Shown here in pieces: positions 10,016-18,700 of a stretch of 64,000 bases of DNA. The translations under genes were made by a program, and so were the position numbers. This DNA is from CAZSNT01 sp964607765 (GTDB lineage: Bacteria; Verrucomicrobiota; Lentisphaeria; Oligosphaerales; JABHEG01): positions 21,084 to 85,083 of the forward strand of contig CAZSNT010000024.1 in NCBI GenBank assembly GCA_964607765.1, read 5' to 3'. Position 1 is the first letter of the stretch. The number at the start of each line of letters is the position of its first letter. The notes below the pieces were generated by a model that saw nothing but the letters and a program-made list of their open reading frames with translations, had not been told where the DNA came from and searched no databases.

Positions 10016-10055
10016 GTCAATCACCTTTTCATCTCGAGCTGACCGCTGCTTGTGC

Positions 10056-13000
10056 CTACTCAACAGTGATGGTCGCCTGGTCGAAGGCGATTCGGCCGTC
10101 GGTGTCAGTGACCTTCAGCAAGACGAAATGGTGTCCGGGTTTGGTGAACGTGTGGCTGAGGGACGGCGATGTGTAGTCCGGCTTGCCGTCCCGATCGAAG
10201 TCCCACTCGTGGCGGAGGTCCACGCCTGTGGACTGGTCGGCTGAGAAGGCCACGGCCTCGCCGACGGCGACAGTGTTGGCGCTGACACGCAGCACGGCCC
10301 GCGGCAGGGCGCGGCTCTCGGGCTCGACGACTCCGCGCTTCTGCATCTCCTCACGAATCCAGACGACGTTGCCGAATGAGGTGGGGTGTTTGGTCTCCTT
10401 GATCATGTCGCCGATGAACTCGTCGTAGAAAGAGGGATCAAGATAGGCAGCGAGCATGTGACCAATGACCCACGTGCGCTTGCTCGGGCCCTGGCCGTTG
10501 ATCTTGGTGCCCAGTTTCATATTGCCGTCCGCGTCACGGCCCTGGTAGGTGAGGTAGCGCAGCGTGTTACGCAGAAGCATGGTGCGGGCATCGGAGAGGA
10601 CGTCCGTGTGTCTCCCCGACGCGTAGACGTGAACCAGGGCGCCGAAGTCCATGCCGCTGTACCAGATCATCTCCGACTTGCTGCCCCACTCCAGATAGGT
10701 GGGGCAATAACCGAAGTTCACGACGGTGTATGGCTTGCCGTCGTGCTCGACGACGCTCTCGGAGTAACCTTCGGTGGGGTCGAAGATGTACTCGACGTAC
10801 GCGTCCACGACCCGGTGGTAGGTCGCCAGTCGCTCCTCGTCAAAGATGTCATCGTGGTCTCTCAATGCGTCGTAGATTTCCTCTAGAATCACGCATGCCT
10901 CAATGAGTTCGGCGTACCGGTTCCAGGGCTTGGGGATCCGTCCGGACACGGGGTCGGCGAAATGCTTGATCGTGTACTCGTTCAGCGTGCGCTCGGCTTC
11001 CTTGATGTGGTGTTTGGCCTTCTCCAAGCACGTCATGCTGCCGTCGGCGCAAGGCTTGTCCCACATGTCGGGGTGTGCGGCGATGTACTTAGGGTAGAAC
11101 AGCAGGGCACAGGGCCCGGCGCTGCCGGCAGAAAGGTCATCGAAGTAATGGACCTTGCCTTGCACATAGCGCCGGCCCATGAAGTGATTCCACACCGGAT
11201 GGGCCTTGCAGACCTCCAGCCCCGGATTCGGCAGGTACTGCGTGTAGAATGGGATGCTGTAGTTCGGGCCGCCGTTGCGCCAGGCAAGGATGCTGTCGCA
11301 CCATTGCTCGAGTAGGTCGATCAGGCCCTCGTCGTCGCTGGCCTCGGCCATGAAATACAGGCTCTGCGTCGCGTGGGCATCGCCGAAGGTGAGGCGGTTG
11401 TTGTCGTTGTGGGTCGGGATTGGATAGGTCGCTATCGCTTGCTTGAAAGTGGCCAGTTCCTCTGGTGTCAGATCACCGTACGGGTGGCTCACGTGCTCGC
11501 ACGGGCGGGAGTCCGGGTTCCTGTCCACGTGATACCGCGGGGGGATTGGCACGGGCGGCAAATCCTGCCACTTCGGGGCGGTTGGCAGGTCGGGAAGGGC
11601 CTGCTTCAGCGCCCCGATCATCACCCGATTCACATGGATCTCGGAGGCCCCGCCGCCCAGGGGGGCGAAGAAGAGGCCGACCGGGAGGTCGCCTTCGGAG
11701 GCATCGGGCAGAGTGGTCGTCCCCATGGCATCATGACGGATGCCCAGCAGACGCCACGTAAACTCGGCAGCGGCGGCACCGGCGCCGCGCGTCAGGACCA
11801 GCGTCTGACGGAATGGATCCGGGCCGTCCTCGCGCTGGGCCTGAACCTGGTCTCCGTTGGGAACAGTGAGTTTCTCCAAGTCTTCCAGCACAAACGTGTT
11901 GTCCCCCAATCGCACGCCGAACCGGGAGCGTGCCTGGTCCACTTCGCAGGAGAACGCAACGCTCTCGCCGGGGCGCAGTGGACGCCCGGACAATGCCAGC
12001 GATATCTCTCTGCTCGGCGTCAGTTTGAGATCACCCAGTTGAATCTCGCTGAGCTGGATCAAGTTGAAGCTGCCGTGGTAGAATCTCAGGAACACGATGC
12101 GGTAATGGTCGTAGGCCTTGGCAGTGTCCACGGAGTAGGTCTTGCGTTGGAATCGCTCCTCCATCATGGGCACGTCCTTGCGGTGGTCAAGGGTTTCCCA
12201 TTTCCCGTCGCCAAGAGCCCCTTCCAGCCTCCATTCCCTGGGATCACGCTTGGGGCAATCGTTGGCTGACTGAAAGGTATAGGAGTCGATCTTCTGAGGT
12301 CGGTCAAGCTTAGCCAGCCACGTCAGCCCGGGCGTGAACCCCGTGCACCACTTCGTTCCTCTGTTTCCGTCAATGGTTGCTTCGATGCCCTTCGCGTTCT
12401 TGACTGAAGTCGGGCTGGTAACCGTCGTGAATCGGGGCTGTGCGCCCCGCTCGGTTGCCTCCCATCTCACGTCGGCCTGAAACAGGTCAAGTGTCTCGGA
12501 ACGGGTCATATCGAGCACTTGTGCGGACGGCGCGAAATGGGCGGCCAAATCGAGCTGGCGGTAATGTGTGTCTGCAGGCAGACTGTGAACCGGGCTTACC
12601 TTGAGCGACGGGAGATCGACGCGCCAAGCAGGCACACCGCCCGGCTGGTCAGCGAGAATGCCCAGGTCAAGCGTGACCAGGGGGCGGCGGATGCTGTTGC
12701 GGAACAGGATCGTGAGCCCTGACAGCTTCCCCGGCGTCGGTGTGTTAACGATGACGTGGGTGGTGCGGTACCCCAGCGGGAAGTCGATATCAGTTCGCGG
12801 GGGAAAGCCCGTATCCCGGTCCATCTGGGTGCCCGGATTGCCGTCAAGCGTACGCGCGACGCCGAGCGGTATGGCTCCGTAGGTGAATGCACGGGTGTCC
12901 ATCACATTCTGTGTGTCGCCGTTGTAGAACAGGATGTCGCGGACAACCGCTTCCGTGTCCAGGTCACGGGCTTCGATACGCAAGGCGCAGAAGGTGATGA

Positions 13001-13154
13001 CGTCGGGCTCAAGGCCCGCGTTGAGGCGGGAATCGGGGAGCTTGTGGGCGCTGTTGCTCGGGCTGGTCATGGCGGTCATCGCGTCCTTCACGTGCCTGCA
13101 GCCGGTCATGGCCATGGCGGCTACTGCGAGCGTTCCGAGTGTTCGTTTCACCAT
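10056..13154 (-). CDS. Large lipoprotein: discoidin (F5/8C), helical toroid-like and PKD domains
   Basis: A 1032-residue protein with a lipobox-like start (AAMAMTGC). Residues about 238-381 look like an F5/8 type C (discoidin) sugar-binding domain (IEATIDGNRGTKWCTGF to IQLSEIQLG). Residues about 590-950 are rich in Trp, Tyr and helices (WYSGMDFGALVHVYASG) and resemble an (alpha/alpha) toroid, but I cannot assign a CAZy family. Residues about 955-1032 form a PKD domain (HEWDFDRDGKPDY, then HTFTKPGHHFVLLKVTD). It begins 8 bases after the frameshifted lipoprotein gene and ends 40 bases before the heparinase start, so it is part of the operon. It may be a surface-attached lyase or hydrolase; the catalytic type is unknown. 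Confidence 0.75.
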   Translation of the reverse strand: MVKRTLGTLAVAAMAMTGCRHVKDAMTAMTSPSNSAHKLPDSRLNAGLEPDVITFCALRIEARDLDTEAVVRDILFYNGDTQNVMDTRAFTYGAIPLGVARTLDGNPGTQMDRDTGFPPRTDIDFPLGYRTTHVIVNTPTPGKLSGLTILFRNSIRRPLVTLDLGILADQPGGVPAWRVDLPSLKVSPVHSLPADTHYRQLDLAAHFAPSAQVLDMTRSETLDLFQADVRWEATERGAQPRFTTVTSPTSVKNAKGIEATIDGNRGTKWCTGFTPGLTWLAKLDRPQKIDSYTFQSANDCPKRDPREWRLEGALGDGKWETLDHRKDVPMMEERFQRKTYSVDTAKAYDHYRIVFLRFYHGSFNLIQLSEIQLGDLKLTPSREISLALSGRPLRPGESVAFSCEVDQARSRFGVRLGDNTFVLEDLEKLTVPNGDQVQAQREDGPDPFRQTLVLTRGAGAAAAEFTWRLLGIRHDAMGTTTLPDASEGDLPVGLFFAPLGGGASEIHVNRVMIGALKQALPDLPTAPKWQDLPPVPIPPRYHVDRNPDSRPCEHVSHPYGDLTPEELATFKQAIATYPIPTHNDNNRLTFGDAHATQSLYFMAEASDDEGLIDLLEQWCDSILAWRNGGPNYSIPFYTQYLPNPGLEVCKAHPVWNHFMGRRYVQGKVHYFDDLSAGSAGPCALLFYPKYIAAHPDMWDKPCADGSMTCLEKAKHHIKEAERTLNEYTIKHFADPVSGRIPKPWNRYAELIEACVILEEIYDALRDHDDIFDEERLATYHRVVDAYVEYIFDPTEGYSESVVEHDGKPYTVVNFGYCPTYLEWGSKSEMIWYSGMDFGALVHVYASGRHTDVLSDARTMLLRNTLRYLTYQGRDADGNMKLGTKINGQGPSKRTWVIGHMLAAYLDPSFYDEFIGDMIKETKHPTSFGNVVWIREEMQKRGVVEPESRALPRAVLRVSANTVAVGEAVAFSADQSTGVDLRHEWDFDRDGKPDYTSPSLSHTFTKPGHHFVLLKVTDTDGRIAFDQATITVE

Positions 13155-13162
13155 GTCTCCTC

Positions 13163-13805
13163 TCAGCGTTCCCGGGGGAAGCGTGCTTCCGTGTCGTGGC
13201 GGTAGAGTCGGGCCTCGATGATTTCCTGGGGCATGGAGTACTGGCTGAAACGGCCGAGTTTACCGGCGAGCAGCTGCTCATCCCAGACTTTGAACTGACG
13301 CGCCATGAACCTGTCGTAGGCCGCGTCGCACAGATACCGTCCGCCTGTAGTGGTACATGTTCCAGTTAACGCTGTAGCCGTCGTAGAAGAGGCTGACCTT
13401 CTCCTCTTCGTCCCGCTTTTTCATCATCTTGTCAACGATCGGTCGCGTGTCGATGCGCCGTCCGGGCTTGCCGTGGAGGATGCACCTGAGAATCTCTTTC
13501 TCCCGGGCGGAGGGCGCCCGCCGGTAGTTCCTTTGCGCCAGCGCCCGCAACTCCTGGTGCAGCGCGAAGAGTTCTTCGCGTGAGTAACCCGCGCCGCTCC
13601 GGGGATCGGTCTCGGGATCGGCGAAGGCGACCTTGGCGATCTGGGCGGCTGCCGCGGCGCTCGGAACGAATCGCGGTCGCTCCGGCTCGGTCTCGACCGG
13701 ATGGCTGCCCACATTGGCGCAGCCGGTCGCGGCCACTATCGCAGCTGTGGTGCCAAATGCGCACAGCCACCGCTGGAGGCAGTCTGCTTCTGTTTTCGCG
13801 TTCAT
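13163..13805 (-). pseudogene. Small lipoprotein gene with apparent frameshift
   Basis: The ATG at 13805 follows GGAGGGAGTGAAC and opens a lipoprotein signal (AAIVAATGC). The frame reads to about 13345 (SVNWNMYHYR) and then loses sense. The next frame takes over with GRYLCDAAYDRFMARQFKVW and QYSMPQEIIEARLYR, ending in TGA at 13163-13165, 8 bases before the next gene. The join needs a one-base insertion or two-base deletion somewhere in about 13340-13380. Without it the product would be about 213 residues. No homopolymer sits at the site. It is either a real frameshift or a base error in the assembly. Family unknown; the product looks like a helical exported lipoprotein. Confidence 0.7.
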
Positions 13806-13888
13806 GTTCACTCCCTCCACGTGTGTTGGTTTCGAGTTGGTTGCCGCACCAGGACACCTGGCATCAATAATGGTCTTTGAGGATGAAG

Positions 13889-15298
13889 CTACCGCTTCCT
13901 TTCCGCGTAGCGCCACACGTATTCGGTCTGTTTCAGCTCTTTCAACAGGGTGTCAACTGTCTCTGGATGCTCCTTGCTCAAGTCGTGATCCTCGCCGATG
14001 TCGGTGATCACATTGTAGAGCTCGGTATGGCCGTCCTTGAGCCAGTATATGAGCTTGTAATCACCCCGGCGAATGCCGATGGAGGCCCTATGACCCAGCG
14101 CATGGTTGATGTCGTAGACCCAGTGGAAGGCGCGCTCGAAGGGCATTGTCGCACCTGACTTCAGCGTCGGTGCCAAGCTGACGCCGTCAGGGTGCTGTTT
14201 TGGATTCAGCGGGAGACCCGCCAACTCCAGGATCGTCGGATAAATGTCGGTATTGACCGTCACCGAGTCATTGGTCACTCCAGCCTTTGCGTTCTCCGGC
14301 CAGCGGACGATAAAGGGGACACGGACGCCTCCTTCGAACAACCATGACTTCCCGAGCCGGTACGGCTGCTGAGTCGAGACCATCAGGTCTTTGCGGCTGC
14401 ACACGCTGCCCTGATCAGAGGTGAAGATGACAATCGTGTTTTCAGCAATACCCAGTTCGTCAAGTTTGTCCAGCAGACGCCCGACACTGTCGTCCACGGC
14501 TTTAATCTGACCAGCAAACTCCGGATTCCTCTGCACCAAACATTCCGTGGTCCTCGAAGCGCCGTGGACCACCTCGCGGGTGGTCGGGGCCTCCGGGTCC
14601 GGCATGGCGTCCAGTTTCGTTTTGAAGTACGACACATGCTCCTTCTTGCCTTGGGCCGGTGCGACTCTGGGCTTGTGCGTCTGGTAGTAAGAGAAGTAGA
14701 GGAGAAACGGCCTGGCGTTATTGCTTTCGATGAAGCCGAGTGCCTTATCCGTGAGTTTGTCAGTGAGGTAGTCTCCTGGCTTGCCATCTTCCATGCCGGG
14801 GACATCCTGCCCATAGGACCTGCCGTCTTTGTGAAATTTGTAGGGATAGTAGTAGTCGGACGGTTGACCGTTGTTGTTTCCGGCGATGTTGATGTCGAAA
14901 CCACTGTTCAGAATGGACTGCGCCCCTCCCATGTGCCACTTACCCACAAAGCAGGTGGCGTAGCCCGCGTTCTGGAGTGCCTTTGGCCAGGGCAGCCCCG
15001 CCGCTGACACTCTTCCCCCCACATGGGTGACCCCCATGCGGGCGGGGAAGCGACCGGAGATGATGCCGGTCCGGGACGGGCCGCAGACGGGGTGCGACGC
15101 ATAGGCGTTGGTGAAGCGCATGCCCTCCTGGGCCAGACGGTCGATCCGAGGCGTTTCGTGGAATGTGCTGCCGTAGCAACCAAGGTCTCGAACACCCAAG
15201 TCGTCGAGAAGGCAGAACACGATGTTGGGCCTGGGTGCGTTCCCGGCCATTGTGGCGACCGTACAGAAGGAGCAGACGGCCGTTGTCAGTGATTTCAT
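13889..15298 (-). CDS. Sulfatase (formylglycine-dependent, S1 family)
   Basis: A 469-residue sulfatase; the ATG at 15298 opens a signal peptide. Residues 32-33 (LLDDLG) supply the metal-binding Asp pair. Residues 72-76, CGPSR, are the C-x-P-S-R motif whose Cys is oxidised to formylglycine, followed by the usual SGRFPARMGVTHVGG. Further expected elements are FVGKWHMGG and IFTSDQGS. Length matches arylsulfatase A and N-acetylgalactosamine-6-sulfatase types. It hydrolyses sulfate esters, probably from the polysaccharide attacked by the neighbouring lyases. The maturation enzyme (anaerobic Cys-type anSME or FGE) is not in this window. The gene starts about 160 bases after the real end of the lyase frame. 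Confidence 0.9.
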   Translation of the reverse strand: MKSLTTAVCSFCTVATMAGNAPRPNIVFCLLDDLGVRDLGCYGSTFHETPRIDRLAQEGMRFTNAYASHPVCGPSRTGIISGRFPARMGVTHVGGRVSAAGLPWPKALQNAGYATCFVGKWHMGGAQSILNSGFDINIAGNNNGQPSDYYYPYKFHKDGRSYGQDVPGMEDGKPGDYLTDKLTDKALGFIESNNARPFLLYFSYYQTHKPRVAPAQGKKEHVSYFKTKLDAMPDPEAPTTREVVHGASRTTECLVQRNPEFAGQIKAVDDSVGRLLDKLDELGIAENTIVIFTSDQGSVCSRKDLMVSTQQPYRLGKSWLFEGGVRVPFIVRWPENAKAGVTNDSVTVNTDIYPTILELAGLPLNPKQHPDGVSLAPTLKSGATMPFERAFHWVYDINHALGHRASIGIRRGDYKLIYWLKDGHTELYNVITDIGEDHDLSKEHPETVDTLLKELKQTEYVWRYAERKR

Positions 15299-15460
15299 TT
15301 CGTTGTTCTCCCGTACCAAGGACGGTCCTGCCTCGGCAGAAACGCCGCCCATCATCGTTTGCGCCTTGGTGGCGCGAATGCCGGATTCTCGGCTCTCTGG
15401 TCCTCCATAATCGTACTCCCCAGGCGAATCAGCTCTCCGGGATGCATCCTCAAGCGCTCG

Positions 15461-15706
15461 TCACCGGTCAGCGTCAGCCTTGTCGCCATCGGTCAGTACC
15501 ACCGAAACGTCCACCTTTCCAACTCTGCGGCGCGACGCATCGCTTCTCAAGTCCAGATCCCGAAACAGAAGCGTGCTGAAGATTTGGGTGTTGGGGCCCG
15601 GGCCTTCTGGGCGCGTGTGTTCCTCGAGAACGCGTTTCACGTACGGCAGTTCCGTGCCCCGGTAGTCACGGTAGTGGTGGTAGATCATCTCGTAGTGTTT
15701 GCCGAA
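15461..15706 (-). pseudogene. In-frame 3' continuation of the alginate lyase domain after the TAG
   Basis: Directly after the TAG at 15709-15707 the same frame continues for 81 sense codons to a TGA at 15461-15463. It begins FGKHYEMIYHHYRDYRGTEL and goes on with PYVKRVLEEHTRPEGPG. In alginate lyase family proteins the segment F-x-x-x-YEM-x-Y-NHY followed by a PY.. and RPEG stretch is the normal C-terminal block, so this is the missing end of the domain and not chance. A single change from CAG, AAG or another codon one base away would restore a protein of about 1606 residues. It could be translated by readthrough, be a real nonsense mutation or be a sequencing error. Confidence 0.75.
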
Positions 15707-18700
15707 CTAGCCGCGGCACTCGGGGGAGGGGACAGGCGACTGATGGCGGCTGCTGCGCCCGACGGCCTCGTTGTAGATGCGGTACGGCACGCGGTCTTCA
15801 CCCAGGTTGTATGCGGCGGCGTGCTCAAAGCAACGACCGAGGGAGTAATCCTCACCCTCGTAGAGATCGATGCCCTGGTTCCAGGCGATCTGTGCGCAGA
15901 GCGCGGCGAAGTAGATCCCCATCTGGGTATGGACTTGGTCCCGGCCCGTTTCCTGGCACTGTCCGCTGGGTAGCAGGTAGATCGAGAAGTTGGCGTTGGT
16001 GTTGCCCGTCTGAAGGTACGCGATCTCCTTGTCGAACAGCTCGCGATCGTCGAGCATCACGGCCGAAGCGAGGATCGTCCACGCACACGCCAGATCCCAG
16101 TTCCCGTTGAAGAAGTACGGGCGATTCTCGGTGACGATCGGGAGGAGGACCTGGCGCCAGGTCTCTTTGAATTCGCGCTGTTCGGCCACCGGCCAGGACG
16201 TGCCCGACGACATCAGCAACTCCGCCGCGTTGGCCAGCGAACCGAGGGTTATACCCCCCACAAGGCGGTGGTGCCCCATCTTGTCTTCGGCGTTGCGTTC
16301 GAAGGACTCAGCCTGGGCCCAGGAATTGAAAACCGCGATGGCGTTCTTCTCGGCTTTGCGATTGCCGGTCATGATCCAGTCCAGGACGTAGCGGAGCGCG
16401 CCCGCGCCACTCATGCCCGCGCACCAGCCCAGTTTCTCCTGCTTGACCACTTTGCCGGGGCGCCAGTCGGTCTTGTCGATGCGCCCTCTCCCCGACCGGA
16501 TCATTGCGTCCCACAGCTCCAGCCGTTCGGCGTCCCTGGCATCCAAGGACGCCTTGAGGGCCCGAAGCATGGCAGCGCTTTGCAGTCCGCCCGGGTGCCG
16601 GATGGTGGAAGCCGGGCTCAGCGTCTCTTCGAGCGCGTTGCTGCCGTAGAAGCTCTCCGGCAGATGGAAAAGGGCAGAGGGCGGAATCGGTTGCCTGTTG
16701 AAGCCGGGCCCGGACCAGCGGAGGGTGAAGATGCCCGTCTCACGACTGTGACCGAACCCGAAACGGATCGTGTGCGGTCCCTTCTCCAGGTAGATGTGGG
16801 ACGCGAACTCCTCCTCGCGCTCAAAGTCCGGCGCGTCGTGAATCAGCGTATCGCCAAGAGTCAGGCTGCATCCACCGGCGGTGCGTGTGTAGAAGGTGTA
16901 CTTGCCGCTCGCCGGCGCGTGTAGATATCCATCGAACAGCAGGGACTGACTGCGGCCAATCGGCATGGAGTCATCGATGCGCGCGACGATTGCCTTGCCC
17001 CGCTGGCTGAGCGTTGCTGCATCGGTCAGGTCGACACGCCCGGAGGTGTGTGTCCGAACGACACCCGGCTCGAGCGTGGCCGGGGCGACCGCGTGAGCCT
17101 TGAGCGGGGGCAGAATTTGGACGTTTTCCGGACGCGGGTCCATGACTCCCTGTGGGTTGGACGCCTTCAGGACCAGATTGGCCTCACGTGCGACCTCGAG
17201 CTCCAGAAAGCCCGTGCTTGCTGCCGTCAGGTCGCCCGTTACTGTGATCGACGCTTCTGCATTTTCTGCCTCGACCCTCAGTGTCGTCGCTTCGTCGACT
17301 GCAACAAAACAGTTGGCGTCATAGTGGTCGTGGCGGGTTCTGGAAGGCGTCCACTGCAACTGCGGGACAGTGGTCGAGGATGTGATGACCTTCAGCCTGC
17401 AGGAGGCGGCTTGGCGTCTCGGGTAGAAGATCTCCTCCCATGAGCCCGCTTCTGTCCGGAAAACACCGGCATCCTGCTTGAGCGTCACCCACCGCCTATC
17501 GCCGTCCGCAACGACGTCCTCGATTTCGGAGGCGAGCGTGAACTGCCAGTTTCCGTCGGCGTCCAGGAACTCGAGCATGACCGTCTCGTGCCTCAGCGCA
17601 TCGCCGGGCGGCAGCTTGGCGTCGGTCAGGTAGGCATCACGCGGTGCGCCGTCTTCCATGCGCACGACCCTTTCCACCGCCCCTGTCAAGGCCGGCTCGT
17701 CAGCCTTGATACTGCGGCCCAGGCACTCGGCCCGGGTGGCCTCGGCCATCCATACGTCCGCCTTGCCGTCCCTGGTCACGGCGGCGGCAAAGACACCGTC
17801 CGCCGCGAGGGGGCCACTCGCCAGTGCGCCCGGTTCCTCCAGCGCGATGGCGTAGTAGTCTCTGCGTTCGCCGAGATCGACGGCCACGGACAGCACGCCA
17901 TCAGCGTTGACCTGATGCTTGATGCCCGTGACCACGCTCGGGCCGTCAAGCACTTCGTGAACCAGGACATAGAGCGTTGACAGCCCCGCCTCACCCTCGT
18001 GGCGAAGCACCAGTTTGGGTACGGTCTTGTATTCAGGCATGTGTTTACGCCAGGTCTGGCTGTAGCCGCTGTTGGTTCTGAACATCATGTTGGGGGCTTC
18101 GCCGAGGATGAGACTGAGAGCTTCGTCCTGCTGAAAGTGTGTCCGCGTTCCCATCTGCGGTTCATCCTCGAACCGGAAATCCACGTAACCGTCATTGGTC
18201 ATCGCGGCCGACTTCAGGTTCTCGAACCCGTCCCAGCCTTTGATGCTCTCCGGATTCTCAGGGGCTAGCTTCGTGAAATCCCCCAGTTTCAGACTGGTCG
18301 ACCCCTTCTGCGGGTACTCCTTCTCGCTCGATCCCTGCAGGTAGTAATCGTGCTTGCTGCCGCCTCTGACTTCGAAGATGTCAAGAACGTAGGGATGAGC
18401 GAGATCGACGGTGTTGTGAACCAGAGTCCGACGGTACCGCGAGCAGTCATCGTCCGGATAGGCGGCCATTCTTGCCTCCACCCGGACGAGAGCGACGCCC
18501 GGCAGCTTCGGGGTGTAGAGTTCGAGCGATCCGGCCGCGGTCTGTTTTCCTGCGTTGTTCTTGCCGTCAATGGCGACGGTGTTGTGCATGCACGTCATGC
18601 GCGCGGCCCAGCCGGCGTACATGTCCGAGAACAGCTCCCGGCCATTCGCGAAGAGGATCAGGTTGTGCACGTCTTCGTGCGAGTGCGAGTGTCCCCCCGC

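Noticed and set aside
15298..15460. Tiny frames (about 18 to 31 codons) between the lyase and the sulfatase
   Set aside because: One has a reasonable ribosome-binding site, but it is too short and has no support.
15707..15709. TAG reassigned to an amino acid genome-wide
   Set aside because: TAG ends the LacI regulator, pheS and two other genes here, each at a sensible length.
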